A stretch of 21,103 nucleotides of DNA from Lachnospiraceae bacterium (GCA_009774625.1 VSOB01000051.1:1-21103); one strand, 5' to 3'. Positions 1 through 7,819 are shown, counted from the first letter of the stretch. Numbers and translations: made by a program. Notes: generated from the letters alone by a model not told the origin.

Positions 1-113
1 CACACGCCGACCGACTGTTTTTCTTCAGCGGGTACAGCCAGACAGGGGAAATAGTAGTCGCCAACGAGTTCATACCATAGGCTGTTATTCTCGTTAAAAA
101 TGTACTTGTCCAT
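1..113 (-). CDS. TnpV-like transposon-associated protein, N-terminal part (cut by window edge)
   Basis: Only the first 37 codons lie in the window; the gene runs off the left end. The start ATG is preceded by GGAGG with a good spacer. The peptide begins MDKYIFNENNSLWYEL and continues with GDYYFPCL, which I recognise as the opening of the TnpV family, small proteins carried by clostridial integrative and transposable elements; their exact role is not known to me. This suggests that the chromosome to the left belongs to a mobile element and that its end lies between this gene and the DUF4364 gene at 446. The surrounding bases are more AT-rich than the rest of the window, which fits foreign origin. 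The family call rests on memory of the N-terminus only. Confidence 0.7.
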   Translation of the reverse strand, partial: MDKYIFNENNSLWYELVGDYYFPCLAVPAEEKQSVGV

Positions 114-296
114 AGTGAAATCCTCCGCTATAATATATTCGCACATACGTCACAGTTCTCCGATTGCCACACACTGTTATATCCTGTTGCGAGGTTTTCT
201 TGCCCTTGCTTTTGCCCTTATGAATAGTCAGGGTAAGGGTAAACTTGTGTGGAAGCGAATAAAGGGATAAGGCGAACACACTGTAAAAAATCCTTT

Positions 297-330
297 GTTT
301 TCAAGGCTTTTGGAGGATTTTATTGAAAAC
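297..330. repeat. Perfect 8-bp inverted repeat (hairpin)
   Basis: GTTTTCAA at 297-304 is repeated inverted as TTGAAAAC at 323-330, with an 18-base loop containing GGAGG. It abuts a second hairpin. No T-tract follows, so it is not a standard terminator. Confidence 0.6.
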
Positions 331-364
331 CCACGGTGAGCAATAGACGCTCATAAAATCGTGG
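331..364. repeat. Nested inverted repeat (two-step hairpin)
   Basis: The outer arms are CCACG (331-335) and CGTGG (360-364); the inner arms are TGAGC (337-341) and GCTCA (349-353). It starts at the very next base after the preceding hairpin. The arrangement suggests a structured RNA or a recombinase-recognised end, but which is unknown. Confidence 0.55.
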
Positions 365-445
365 TATTCAAATTCTCATTTACAGAGCTGTTAAGACAAT
401 ACAACTCTTGTCACGATGTATAAGAATATAGAAAGGAAACCGTCT

Positions 446-961
446 ATGGCACAAAAATCTTTTACTCTTTATAAGCTGATCGTTCTGTATATGTTAAACC
501 GGGTTTCCTTTCCTCTGACCAATGCCCAGATCAGCGACTTTATTCTGGAAAAAGAATACACAGGTTTCCTTACTCTCCAGCAGGCCATTTCGGAATTGTC
601 CGAGGCAGAGCTTATCCAGACCAGTACCAAAGGCAACCGGACCTATCTGACCATCACCGGGGAAGGCAGACAGACCCTGACTTTTTTCGGCAGCCGCATC
701 CATCCTGACATCAAAAAAGAAGCAGACCAATACCTGCAGGCCCATAAACTGGAGCTGCGCAGAGAAGTATCGGTGCAGGCCGCCTATCACAAATCCGCCG
801 AAGGAGAATTTACCGCAGAGATGACCGCAACCGAAAACGGAAGCACATTGGTCAGCATCCGCCTGACTGTCCCGCTGGAAGATATGGCGGCTGACATCTG
901 CGACAACTGGCAGGAGAAAAACCAGGAAATCTACCGATACCTGACCGATATGCTGTTTTGA
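446..961 (+). CDS. DUF4364 family winged-helix-like protein
   Basis: This 171-residue protein (MAQKSFTLYKLIVLYMLNRV...) matches the DUF4364 family, common in Clostridia and predicted to carry an N-terminal winged-helix fold; its function is not established. The N-terminal ~75 residues, with FPLTNAQISDFILEK and an ALIxTxxxxxRTYLTIT-like wing, look like a DNA-binding helix-turn-helix. The rest (about 90-171) is a mixed alpha/beta region with no motif I can name. I chose the ATG at 446 over the upstream ATG at 416 because AAAGGA sits 8 bases before it and family members start with this segment. It is the only plus-strand gene, divergent from the TnpV-like gene and convergent with the STAND gene, with no strong terminator between. 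A soluble cytoplasmic regulator is likely but unproven. Confidence 0.8.
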   Translation: MAQKSFTLYKLIVLYMLNRVSFPLTNAQISDFILEKEYTGFLTLQQAISELSEAELIQTSTKGNRTYLTITGEGRQTLTFFGSRIHPDIKKEADQYLQAHKLELRREVSVQAAYHKSAEGEFTAEMTATENGSTLVSIRLTVPLEDMAADICDNWQEKNQEIYRYLTDMLF

Positions 962-1011
962 TCTCATCCCTCCCCGGACACTAAAAAGCATGCTTCATGG
1001 ATATTCCATTG

Positions 1012-3927
1012 TCATAAATAATCCTTAAGCCGCTCCAGTCCCCTCCTTCCGTAGGAATCATGGGGAGCATATTCGCATATCTGCTGATACAATGCTGCCG
1101 CATCCTTCTTTTTGCCCTGTTTCTCGTAGAGTCCTGCAAGTGCGGTACGTGCATGTATATCCCTGGAATTTGTTTCCATTACTTTCCGAAATTCTTGTTC
1201 TGCCTCTTTTTCCCGTCCAGGCTGTTTTAAAATCAGCCTGCCCAGTTCTGTATGCAAATACACATTTTCCGGTTCTATTTGTATTGCCTTCCGTAGTACT
1301 TCTTCCGCTTCTTTTTCCCGCCCCAACTGCTTCCACAATAGTCTCCCCAATTCTGTTCGTGACTGGATGTCCTCTGCATCTATCCCCATTGCCTCCCGCA
1401 GCACTTCTTCCGCTTCTTTTTCCCGTCCTTTCTGCTTCGCAAGCAGCCTGCCCAGTTCTGTATAGGGAGGCAAATTTTTTGAATCAATCCTTATCGCCTT
1501 CCGCAGCATTTCTTCCGCTTCTTTTTCACGCCCCGCCTGCTTTGCAAGCAGCCTGCCCAGTTCCGTATGGGGATGCAGATTTTTCGGGTCTATTGCGATT
1601 GCCTCCCGCAGCACTTCTTCCGCTTCTTTTTCACGCCCCGCCTCTCTGGCAAGCAGCCTGCCCAACTCTGTCCGCGACTGGATATGCTTTGGTTCTATTT
1701 TCATTGCCTCCCGCAGCACTTTTTCCGCTTCTTTTTCACGCCCCGCCTGCTTCGCAAGCAGCTTTCCCAGTTCTGTCCGTGACTGAATATGCTTTCGTTC
1801 TATCTTCATTGCTTCCCGCAGCACTCTCTCTGCTTCTTTTTCCCGCCCTTTCTTCTTTGCCAGCAGTCTCCCCAGTTCCGTCCGTGCAATCACATTTTCC
1901 GTATCGGTTTCTATCACCGCCCGGAACTTTTCTTCGGCAAGTTTATCATCTTTTATGCTGCGTGCCCAGATCCCCCACTCTGCATAGAGCTTCAAAAAGA
2001 CAATATCCAGGCTGATATCCGGCGCCATCTGCGCAAGTACTGTTGCTATTCTGGCATCGCTTCCGGCGCGCGGTTTCTGCTGTCCTGCCCACAGATACCC
2101 CAGACACAGGTAAGCCGCCGCCTCGCCTGTCAGGTTCACCTCTCCCTGCTCCACCCGTCCCATGATCTGTTCCATAAATTCCCAATAAGCGATTTCTCCC
2201 ACATAATGGTTATTCTTTTCCCTGATCACTTTTTTTACCACCATATTCTGCAAAAGCAGCTCCATTTCCTCTTCGTTCATGCTGTCCAGCAAATCCGATA
2301 TCAGGGAATTGACCGATACTCTTTGTTTGTGAAAGAGAAAGAACAGCTCCGCGATCACATCATGCTTAGGCTGCAGGGTCTGACTCTCCTCTTTGTAAAT
2401 CACCGGTTCGATGTGCTGGGACAAAAGATGCTCTCTCAGACAATTTTTCATCCGGTGCTCCGCCAGGCCAAAATGTCTACAGAACAAAGACAGGGGCATA
2501 GGTGTGTTAAAAAGTTTAAAGACGGCGATCACTCCATACAATGACAAAGAGTTTCCGATCTCCGGAAATTCTTCCCGCAGGCAGCTTCCCCATTCTTCCC
2601 AGTCCAGTTTGATCTCCTCCGGTTTCGAAACGCTCTTTTGAAATGCAAACAAAGTCCGGTAGATCAGTTCCACCAGACTGACAGAGTCTTTGTCATAAGC
2701 CGCCAATGTCTCCCGAATGATACCATCCTGATCTGTCTCCCCGATCAGTCCGTCCCGGACCAGAAAAGAGGTGCACTTTTTCAGAATTTCTTTTTTTCTG
2801 CCCGGCTGTTCCCAAAAGGAAAAGATTTCATAATCTTTTAACTGATAAGACCGGTGTTTTTGTCCCTTTCCCCGCAGCAGCAGTACTCTGGCATCGTCAA
2901 ACCAGTCCAGCAAAGTATCCTGAGAAGGATCGGCAAGCATGGAAAGCCGGTTGGTACGCTCTGCCATCACCAGTTGTACCCCGGCTGTATCCTGCCACAT
3001 TTTCCGCAGGTTGGAAAAGGAAGTACGGCCCTCAAAGGGATTGTCGATACATAGCAGTATCCGCCCTCCGCAGGCTGTATAAGCTGCAAGCTCCTGATAA
3101 AGGACTTCCGCATCCGACTCTGTCAGGATACGGTCAGAGGAAAGAGAAAGCCAGAAAGCCGGCCTCCCCAGAGCGGTCCACCGCACTGCCATCTGCATCA
3201 TCAGGCTTGTCTTACCCAGACCGCCGTAGCCGGAAAGGATCACCGGATAGCCCGCTTCCACCAGTTCTGACATCTTCTGAAACACCTGTTCATGAGGTAC
3301 ATCCTGCTCTGCGCTGATGACTTTCAGCATCACCGGGAATCGGTTGTTGACCATAAAATAACGTCTGATATCCTTTTCGCTGCATGAACAGCCGGCATCC
3401 ATGACCTGTCCGGCACTCAAAGGCCTTACAATATCTGTCAGCCTCCGCTGCTTCAGCTCTTCTGTCAGACGGGCCAGGCCCTGCATACGCTCACCCAGCT
3501 CTTTCACCAGGTTCAGCGTCTCCTCCTGCCCGCTGGCTGACAGCAGGCCATGCAGCCAGTCTGCAAAATCCGGTACCTCCATCCAGGCTTCCAGCAGATA
3601 GGGAAACAGGATTTCTGCCTCTTCCTGCTCCGCAATCTTTACAGATACCATATCCTCCACGCCCGGCAGCACGTTTCTTTCCAGACAGGATTCCCAGTAT
3701 CCCAGTATATCCCGTTTCACAGGAAGGCCCAGCTCTGCCCTTCTCTCTCCTCGGAAATCCGCATAACGGGCGTACGCCTTCTCAGACTGTTTTTGTATTG
3801 CCGCCTTTATGGCGTCGGTTTGCTGATTTTTAAAATGGTCGTAAACCGTAAGCCCGGAGCCAACAGCTCCCAGCAATGTATTTAACCCACTCAGTCCGCT
3901 TAGAATCGTTTTCATAGCAACAAACAT
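1012..3927 (-). CDS. STAND-type P-loop NTPase with C-terminal TPR-like repeats
   Basis: This is a 971-residue protein. Residues 9-32 form a Gly-rich hydrophobic segment (GLSGLNTLLGAVGSGLTV) that could insert into a membrane or be a short death-fold-like effector. Residues 60-190 are charged and helical with no family I recognise. Residues 210-350 are a P-loop NTPase: Walker A GYGGLGKT at 233-240, Walker B RILLCIDNP with D295, and a sensor-like strand LVMAERTNR at 319-327. After a long helical region, residues from about 660 to the end carry eight 35-residue TPR-like units. This NTPase-plus-repeat layout is typical of STAND/NLR-like signalling ATPases, which oligomerise on ligand sensing; many known bacterial ones act in defence. 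The start is supported by AAAGGAG 8 bases upstream. It begins 15 bases after the STM4011-type stop and is the last gene of that operon. The effector function is unknown. Confidence 0.85.
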   Translation of the reverse strand: MFVAMKTILSGLSGLNTLLGAVGSGLTVYDHFKNQQTDAIKAAIQKQSEKAYARYADFRGERRAELGLPVKRDILGYWESCLERNVLPGVEDMVSVKIAEQEEAEILFPYLLEAWMEVPDFADWLHGLLSASGQEETLNLVKELGERMQGLARLTEELKQRRLTDIVRPLSAGQVMDAGCSCSEKDIRRYFMVNNRFPVMLKVISAEQDVPHEQVFQKMSELVEAGYPVILSGYGGLGKTSLMMQMAVRWTALGRPAFWLSLSSDRILTESDAEVLYQELAAYTACGGRILLCIDNPFEGRTSFSNLRKMWQDTAGVQLVMAERTNRLSMLADPSQDTLLDWFDDARVLLLRGKGQKHRSYQLKDYEIFSFWEQPGRKKEILKKCTSFLVRDGLIGETDQDGIIRETLAAYDKDSVSLVELIYRTLFAFQKSVSKPEEIKLDWEEWGSCLREEFPEIGNSLSLYGVIAVFKLFNTPMPLSLFCRHFGLAEHRMKNCLREHLLSQHIEPVIYKEESQTLQPKHDVIAELFFLFHKQRVSVNSLISDLLDSMNEEEMELLLQNMVVKKVIREKNNHYVGEIAYWEFMEQIMGRVEQGEVNLTGEAAAYLCLGYLWAGQQKPRAGSDARIATVLAQMAPDISLDIVFLKLYAEWGIWARSIKDDKLAEEKFRAVIETDTENVIARTELGRLLAKKKGREKEAERVLREAMKIERKHIQSRTELGKLLAKQAGREKEAEKVLREAMKIEPKHIQSRTELGRLLAREAGREKEAEEVLREAIAIDPKNLHPHTELGRLLAKQAGREKEAEEMLRKAIRIDSKNLPPYTELGRLLAKQKGREKEAEEVLREAMGIDAEDIQSRTELGRLLWKQLGREKEAEEVLRKAIQIEPENVYLHTELGRLILKQPGREKEAEQEFRKVMETNSRDIHARTALAGLYEKQGKKKDAAALYQQICEYAPHDSYGRRGLERLKDYL
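1060..1935 (-). repeat. Eight tandem 105-bp coding repeats (35-residue TPR-like units)
   Basis: The anchor motif encoding GREKEAEE recurs at 1201, 1306, 1411, 1516, 1621, 1726 and 1831, exactly 105 bases apart, with a diverged copy near 1096. Units follow a pattern like RTELGRLLAK, GREKEAEEVLREA, then I-[DE]-x-[KE]-[NH], close to TPR but one residue longer than the canonical 34. Similarity at the DNA level is high in the central units and falls off at the ends, which implies recent duplication or gene conversion and possible copy-number variation between strains. Confidence 0.9.
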
Positions 3928-3942
3928 AACACCCGCTCCTTT

Positions 3943-5457
3943 TTATTTCCCGCACAGCGCCATCATCTCCCGGTCCTCCCCGGAGTCTCCAAAGGCAAAT
4001 GCCTCTGACGGCCGGATTCCCAGCCACCCGCACAGTGTTTTTACACCGCCTGCTTTATCCGCCTGTGCGGATACGATCTGCAGACAGTTTTCTTCTATGA
4101 TATATCTCACGTCGCCCTTGCCTGTTTTTTCCGGTTTGTCCTGCAGACAGCAAAACACAGCCTCCGCCTCCCGGCTCTTCCAGGGCCTGTGCGCAGGCCG
4201 GAGCAATGTGATTTTATAGCAAGAGTCCCCGCTGCGGCAGGTCAGCAGACGAAATCCAAACTGCCGTTCCATACTCTTTAAGTCCTCCAGATATCTGTCA
4301 CAGAACATATCCAGATGGTAAAATTGCTCCTGCCGGATCTCTCCTGCCGCTTTGTCCGGCTTTCGTAGCAGCAGATGAGCGCCGCCTGCAAATACACCGC
4401 CCCAAAACAGGGAGCGGACTGCCCGGCACCGCTCCATTACTTCCGGATACGGCAGGGTGGTGGCAAAAAACAGGGCCGTCCCCTCTCCCGCCAGTGCGCT
4501 TAGAGCCGCTACTGCAACATCAGAAATTTCCCCGCTTCTTCTGCCGCTCTTTCCGCTGTCCGTCACCAGTGTCCCCGCCACATCCAAAAAGACCGCCCGC
4601 GGGTGTCTGGGAATCCGGAAGAGCGGATACAGACCGAACAGCATATGACGCACCCAGACCTGCTGTCCTCCATAGGCAAGGTAACAGGAACAGCGCTTCT
4701 GGCGGCACACGGGATCTGGAAATTCCAGTTCTGTGGTTTCCTCCCACCGCTCCCTCAGGATGGGAGCAATGTTACAGGTACGCAGCCTGCCGTCCCCCTC
4801 TGCAAAAAGGCGCTCCCCGCACAGTTTCACGTCCGCCTCCACCGGCAGTACTTCTTGCATAAAATAAGGATCCAGCTCCAGAAACGCCTGCCGTTCCTTG
4901 TCTGTATAGGGCCGGTTCAGACCATCCATACTGTTGACCCAGAGATAAACCGCCTGAGGCAGCTTACTTTTCAGCTCTTTTAACCGTTCCAGATTGTCCG
5001 GCACACCCACACACCCGGCGCAGAGGCCCACGCCCATCTCCGCCAGTCTGCGGCAACGCTCCGCAAACACTTCCGGTTTTGTCATCTCCGGATGAAAGGT
5101 GGCCCAGAGACGCAGCTTCCCCAGGATACCTCCCGCTTCCCGAAACAGGGCCAGGGATTGCTCTATGGGAAAACTCAGATTAGTCTGGGCGCCCACTGCA
5201 TCCATTTTGGGAAGCGCACTGAGTCTGCCCAGTCCTTCCCAATACCAGGAGTGGATCAGCGCTTCCCCATAGGGCGTCACCATCAATGCCCTCACGTCCC
5301 GGCACTGCCTTTTCAGCGTCCGGATAAAAGAAAACCACTGCTCCCTGTCCCTGCCAAGCTCCCGTTCTGACATGGGATGTCTGGAAAATGGACAATAGGA
5401 GCAATGGTAATTACAGCTCTTCAGACTGCCTCTATATAATATCATACGCCCGTTCAT
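3943..5457 (-). CDS. STM4011 family radical SAM protein fused to a HAD-like domain
   Basis: This 504-residue fusion has two parts. The N-terminal half (about 1-280) is a radical SAM enzyme: the CNYHCSYC motif gives cluster cysteines 15, 19 and 22, and further cysteines at 228, 251, 256 and 258 may bind an auxiliary cluster. It matches the STM4011 family. The C-terminal half (about 285-504) resembles a HAD phosphatase of the Cof type: motif I is FLDVAGTLV with nucleophile D292, motif II is FATTLPY, and motif IV is FGDSGEDREM with D491 and D495. Two oddities are seen. The usual second Asp of motif I (DxD) is Ala, as in phosphonatase-type DxAGT motifs. The chain also stops about nine residues after motif IV, earlier than is usual. 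The start has GGAGG 6 bases upstream and overlaps the STM4012-type gene by 26 bases, so the two are translationally coupled. Substrate unknown. Confidence 0.85.
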   Translation of the reverse strand: MNGRMILYRGSLKSCNYHCSYCPFSRHPMSERELGRDREQWFSFIRTLKRQCRDVRALMVTPYGEALIHSWYWEGLGRLSALPKMDAVGAQTNLSFPIEQSLALFREAGGILGKLRLWATFHPEMTKPEVFAERCRRLAEMGVGLCAGCVGVPDNLERLKELKSKLPQAVYLWVNSMDGLNRPYTDKERQAFLELDPYFMQEVLPVEADVKLCGERLFAEGDGRLRTCNIAPILRERWEETTELEFPDPVCRQKRCSCYLAYGGQQVWVRHMLFGLYPLFRIPRHPRAVFLDVAGTLVTDSGKSGRRSGEISDVAVAALSALAGEGTALFFATTLPYPEVMERCRAVRSLFWGGVFAGGAHLLLRKPDKAAGEIRQEQFYHLDMFCDRYLEDLKSMERQFGFRLLTCRSGDSCYKITLLRPAHRPWKSREAEAVFCCLQDKPEKTGKGDVRYIIEENCLQIVSAQADKAGGVKTLCGWLGIRPSEAFAFGDSGEDREMMALCGK

Positions 5458-6781
5458 GGCTTTCCTCCCACTCCCTCATGGCATTTTGTACCTGTGAAGA
5501 GGTCAGCCGGGGCCCCAGATAATCGGACAGATCCAGCCCCGCCTGGGTCAGGGTCAGGAACCCTCCCTCTGCCCTGGCAAATCCCTGCTCCGTCCACTCA
5601 TCAAGCAGCGGAAAATCCCTCCGCACATCCTTTCCAAACCGGGCCTTATACCGGGCCAGCTCCAGTCCGGGCCGGATCAGCAGATGACGGATCACATACC
5701 TGCGCCGCATTTCATCCTCTGACAATAAAAAGCCATGTGTGATTTTGGTATAGTCGATTATCGCCTCATACTCCGCCAGCCGCGCCAGACATTCGCCTCT
5801 GGTGACGGCATACGGACTGCAGAAATGAAGATTCCCCAAATAACTTCTGCCGCCGCAGCCCAGCGCAAGAGAAGTGCCGAACCCGCATTCCGTATATGCC
5901 CGCCTCTCCTGTTTTCGTACAAACCGGCGCATGGAATCCTGACGGAATCCGGCCGCCCGCAAAAATCCGGCCCCTGCCTGATACTGGGCAAACGCCGCGC
6001 CGCCGTCCGGTACAACACCGTCCCGCTCCATCCCCGCCCCATGTTTCACATACAGGGGATAGAGGAAAATCTCATCCGGCCCGAAAGAAACCGCCTCTTT
6101 CAGCGAATCCAGCAGACTGTCCGCCGTCTGCCCCGGTATCCCATAAATAAAATCCACATTGATACAGGGAAAGTCAAAGGACTGCAAAAGCGCCAGCGCC
6201 TCTCTGGCCCGCCTGCCGTCATGCCGCCGCCCAAGCACAGAAAGCTCTCTCTCCGAAAAGCTCTGGATACCCAGGCTGACTCTGGTCACACCGGCCTGTT
6301 TCAGAAGATGCAGCTTTTCCTTTGTGGTCTGACCCGGCGCCGTCTCGATCACAGTGTCCCGTCCTGCAGGCTCTTCCAGATGAAAATAACGATGCAGCAT
6401 GGAAAACATACGGTCCAACTGGGCTTCTGTCAGATACAGCGGCGTCCCTCCGCCGATCACCACCTGGGAAAACAGGGGAGAGCCTTCTTCCAAAACCTCC
6501 TGATACTGTCTGCACTGCCGCTCCACTGCCTGCAGATATCGATCCACCGCTTCCCCGCTCTGCCCTGTCACCGAAAACAGATTGCAGTAGCCGCATTTTG
6601 ACTGACAAAAGGGGATATGCAGATACAGGCCGTTTTCCCTGCCGGTCAGGCAGGAGGCATAATCCCCCAGAAATACCCCCTCCAAAGGGCCATATGCCGT
6701 CTTATGAGGATAACTGTACATATACTGCCTGTAAGGATTCATAACACCCGTTTTATTTTCTGTTTTCTGATTCTCTGCCAC
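5432..6781 (-). CDS. STM4012 family radical SAM protein (HemW/HemN-like fold)
   Basis: This 449-residue protein has the motif LYLHIPFCQSKCGYCNLF, with cluster cysteines 59, 63 and 66, an IGGGTP segment, and the SLGIQSF motif shared with HemN/HemW. Gene context and an N-terminal extension before the cysteine motif (MNPYRQYMYSYPHKTAYG) place it in the STM4012 family rather than with the true heme chaperone HemW. It is expected to use a [4Fe-4S] cluster and S-adenosylmethionine for a radical reaction on an unknown substrate. The start codon is GTG, preceded by an AGAGGCGGAA stretch; an ATG at 6742 is the alternative and has only a weak site. It lies 47 bases after the STM4013-type gene and overlaps the next gene, inside one operon. 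Cytoplasmic, with no membrane segments. Confidence 0.87.
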   Translation of the reverse strand: MAENQKTENKTGVMNPYRQYMYSYPHKTAYGPLEGVFLGDYASCLTGRENGLYLHIPFCQSKCGYCNLFSVTGQSGEAVDRYLQAVERQCRQYQEVLEEGSPLFSQVVIGGGTPLYLTEAQLDRMFSMLHRYFHLEEPAGRDTVIETAPGQTTKEKLHLLKQAGVTRVSLGIQSFSERELSVLGRRHDGRRAREALALLQSFDFPCINVDFIYGIPGQTADSLLDSLKEAVSFGPDEIFLYPLYVKHGAGMERDGVVPDGGAAFAQYQAGAGFLRAAGFRQDSMRRFVRKQERRAYTECGFGTSLALGCGGRSYLGNLHFCSPYAVTRGECLARLAEYEAIIDYTKITHGFLLSEDEMRRRYVIRHLLIRPGLELARYKARFGKDVRRDFPLLDEWTEQGFARAEGGFLTLTQAGLDLSDYLGPRLTSSQVQNAMREWEESHERAYDII

Positions 6782-6828
6782 AAATTTCCGCCTCTTCCCA
6801 ATACCTTATATCTCTTTTCTCACAAATT

Positions 6829-7665
6829 TCACAGGAAAAAATGTTTGTATGGAACAGTATTGACCACCGGATGGTTGATGCCATGAAATTGACAGCCATC
6901 CTCTCCATAACAGGTGCCGTGATCCGAGCAGCAGATCACAAAAGTGCTGCCCCGCCGCTCTTTCCATCCGGCAAACAGCTGGCCCAGTTCCCCATCCACA
7001 TACCGCAGGGCTGCCCCATGGCTGGCCAGACTGTCACTGGAAGCGCCTTCCAGATAAAAATAGTTGGGATAATGGATGGCATCCACATTCAAATAGAGAA
7101 AAATATGCTCCGCCTCTGCATGTTCTATCTTCCGTAAAATAAAATCCACCTGATTTTTCGTACTGTCTTTCACCGGACACGCAAAAGAAGGGCGCCAGAA
7201 ACTTTTCTGAAAATAGCCGGGAAACACCCGGCCCAGATCAGTACGTTTGTCAAAAAAGGCCACACCGCCCACGCACCAGGTTTCATAGCCTTCCTGTTCC
7301 AGCCCCTCCATAATCGTCGCACCGGAAAAGGAATATGCCCCCTTCGGGCCTTTTTTGCCCAGTCCGATGGATGCGGGAAAAAACAAAAGCTCCCTGTCCG
7401 CCACACTTTTCGCATCAAAGCGGCTGGGGAGAAATCCCGCAAACATGGCATGATGAGAAGGCAGAGTGAAATTGCCCGGCGCCTGACACTTTTCCCAGCG
7501 CCCATATGCATTCAGTACCGGAGTGGTTCCCGCCTCCTCTTCCTCCACTGCCACATCATACCGCAGCGTATCCAGACAGACAAACAGAATATCCGAACTG
7601 CCCACCACCTGATTCATATCCACAGAAGGCTGCCTGTCCCCGGCAGCGCCGGCAAACAGCCGCAT
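6829..7665 (-). CDS. STM4013 family alkaline-phosphatase/sulfatase-superfamily hydrolase
   Basis: From this start the protein has 278 residues. It shows the superfamily pattern: DILFVCLDTLRYD with metal-ligand D32, the nucleophile region NFTLPSHHAMFAGFLPSR with Thr67 in place of the sulfatase Cys/Ser, DAIHYP with H198, CSDHG with D248 and H249, and a final QFHG with H261. A Thr nucleophile is typical of phosphate-transferring members (phosphoglycerol or phosphoethanolamine transferases, phosphomutases), so a phospho-ester reaction is more likely than a sulfatase one. There is no signal peptide, so it acts in the cytoplasm. I chose the ATG at 7665 because AGGAGG lies 5 bases upstream; in-frame ATGs at 7713 (GGAG, 6-base spacer) and 7743 (SD too close) would add 16 or 26 residues. 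It follows the STM4014-type gene after a repeat-containing gap. Confidence 0.85.
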   Translation of the reverse strand: MRLFAGAAGDRQPSVDMNQVVGSSDILFVCLDTLRYDVAVEEEEAGTTPVLNAYGRWEKCQAPGNFTLPSHHAMFAGFLPSRFDAKSVADRELLFFPASIGLGKKGPKGAYSFSGATIMEGLEQEGYETWCVGGVAFFDKRTDLGRVFPGYFQKSFWRPSFACPVKDSTKNQVDFILRKIEHAEAEHIFLYLNVDAIHYPNYFYLEGASSDSLASHGAALRYVDGELGQLFAGWKERRGSTFVICCSDHGTCYGEDGCQFHGINHPVVNTVPYKHFFL

Positions 7666-7734
7666 CGGTACCTCCTGCTGCGCCGATTGTTCTGTATTGT
7701 CGTTCTTTTCCATATATGTCTCCAATGTCTCTAT

Positions 7735-7784
7735 GGCTTCCATGCCTTTATTGTTTCAATCTTTCCACGGCTTCCATGCCTTTA
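7735..7784. repeat. Direct repeat, 16 bp, 34-bp period
   Basis: GGCTTCCATGCCTTTA occurs perfectly at 7735-7750 and 7769-7784, and a looser GGTTTCCATA follows at 7791. Flanking bases are also similar, giving a degenerate 34-bp tandem unit. It sits upstream of, or inside the longest possible reading frame of, the STM4013-type gene. Confidence 0.75.
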
Positions 7785-7819
7785 CAGTTTGGTTTCCATA
7801 TCTCTGTGACTTCGGTCAT
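7748..7819 (-). other. Tiny ORF in operon gap (23 codons), doubtful
   Basis: It opens with ATG and contains the string EIWKPNCKGMEAVERL, then stops just before the longest STM4013-type frame. There is no ribosome binding site, but an IWK..KG core resembles that of the neighbouring tiny ORF. It could be a decayed repeat, a leader peptide or a precursor peptide for the radical SAM enzymes; the evidence is weak. Confidence 0.2.

Larger units (their letters stand above)
114..445. other. Intergenic, probable end of mobile element; hairpin-rich, no gene seen
   Basis: This 332-base stretch separates two divergent genes. No convincing coding region is present: the one open frame on minus (94-279) overlaps the TnpV start and resembles nothing. 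From about 297 the DNA is full of inverted repeats (listed separately), plus a looser pair AGAGCTGT (384-391) / ACAACTCT (401-408) and ATCGTG (358-363) / CACGAT (412-417). If the element ends here, the junction is likely between about 365 and 430, but I cannot fix it without an empty site. No clear promoter for the DUF4364 gene is visible, so it may have lost its native upstream region. Confidence 0.5.

Noticed and set aside
94..279. 61-codon minus-strand ORF at the left edge
   Set aside because: It overlaps the TnpV start in another frame, resembles no known protein and has no good ribosome binding site.
494..991. 165-codon minus-strand ORF
   Set aside because: It is a shadow of the DUF4364 gene, which has the family match and a ribosome binding site.
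975..1011. Terminator between the convergent DUF4364 and STAND genes
   Set aside because: AAGCATGCTT followed by TTT and a 5-bp ATGGA/TCCAT dyad are visible, but the stems are too short and AT-rich for a confident call.
1060..1935. Regularly spaced repeats as a possible CRISPR array
   Set aside because: Units are contiguous, 105 bp, in frame and encode TPR-like helices; there are no spacers.
1092..2015. Long plus-strand open frame of 307 codons
   Set aside because: It is the antisense shadow of the 105-bp TPR repeats; its own Pro/Leu-rich repeats mirror the minus-strand codons and it has no ribosome binding site.
5432..6781. Calling this gene hemN or hemW
   Set aside because: The radical SAM core is HemW-like, but the N-terminal extension and the STM4011/4013/4014/4015 neighbours indicate the STM4012 family, with no heme context.
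6829..7743. Longest frame of the STM4013-type gene, starting at 7743
   Set aside because: The first ATG has its SD-like bases too close and lies in the direct repeat; AGGAGG sits correctly before the ATG at 7665. An intermediate start at 7713 cannot be excluded.
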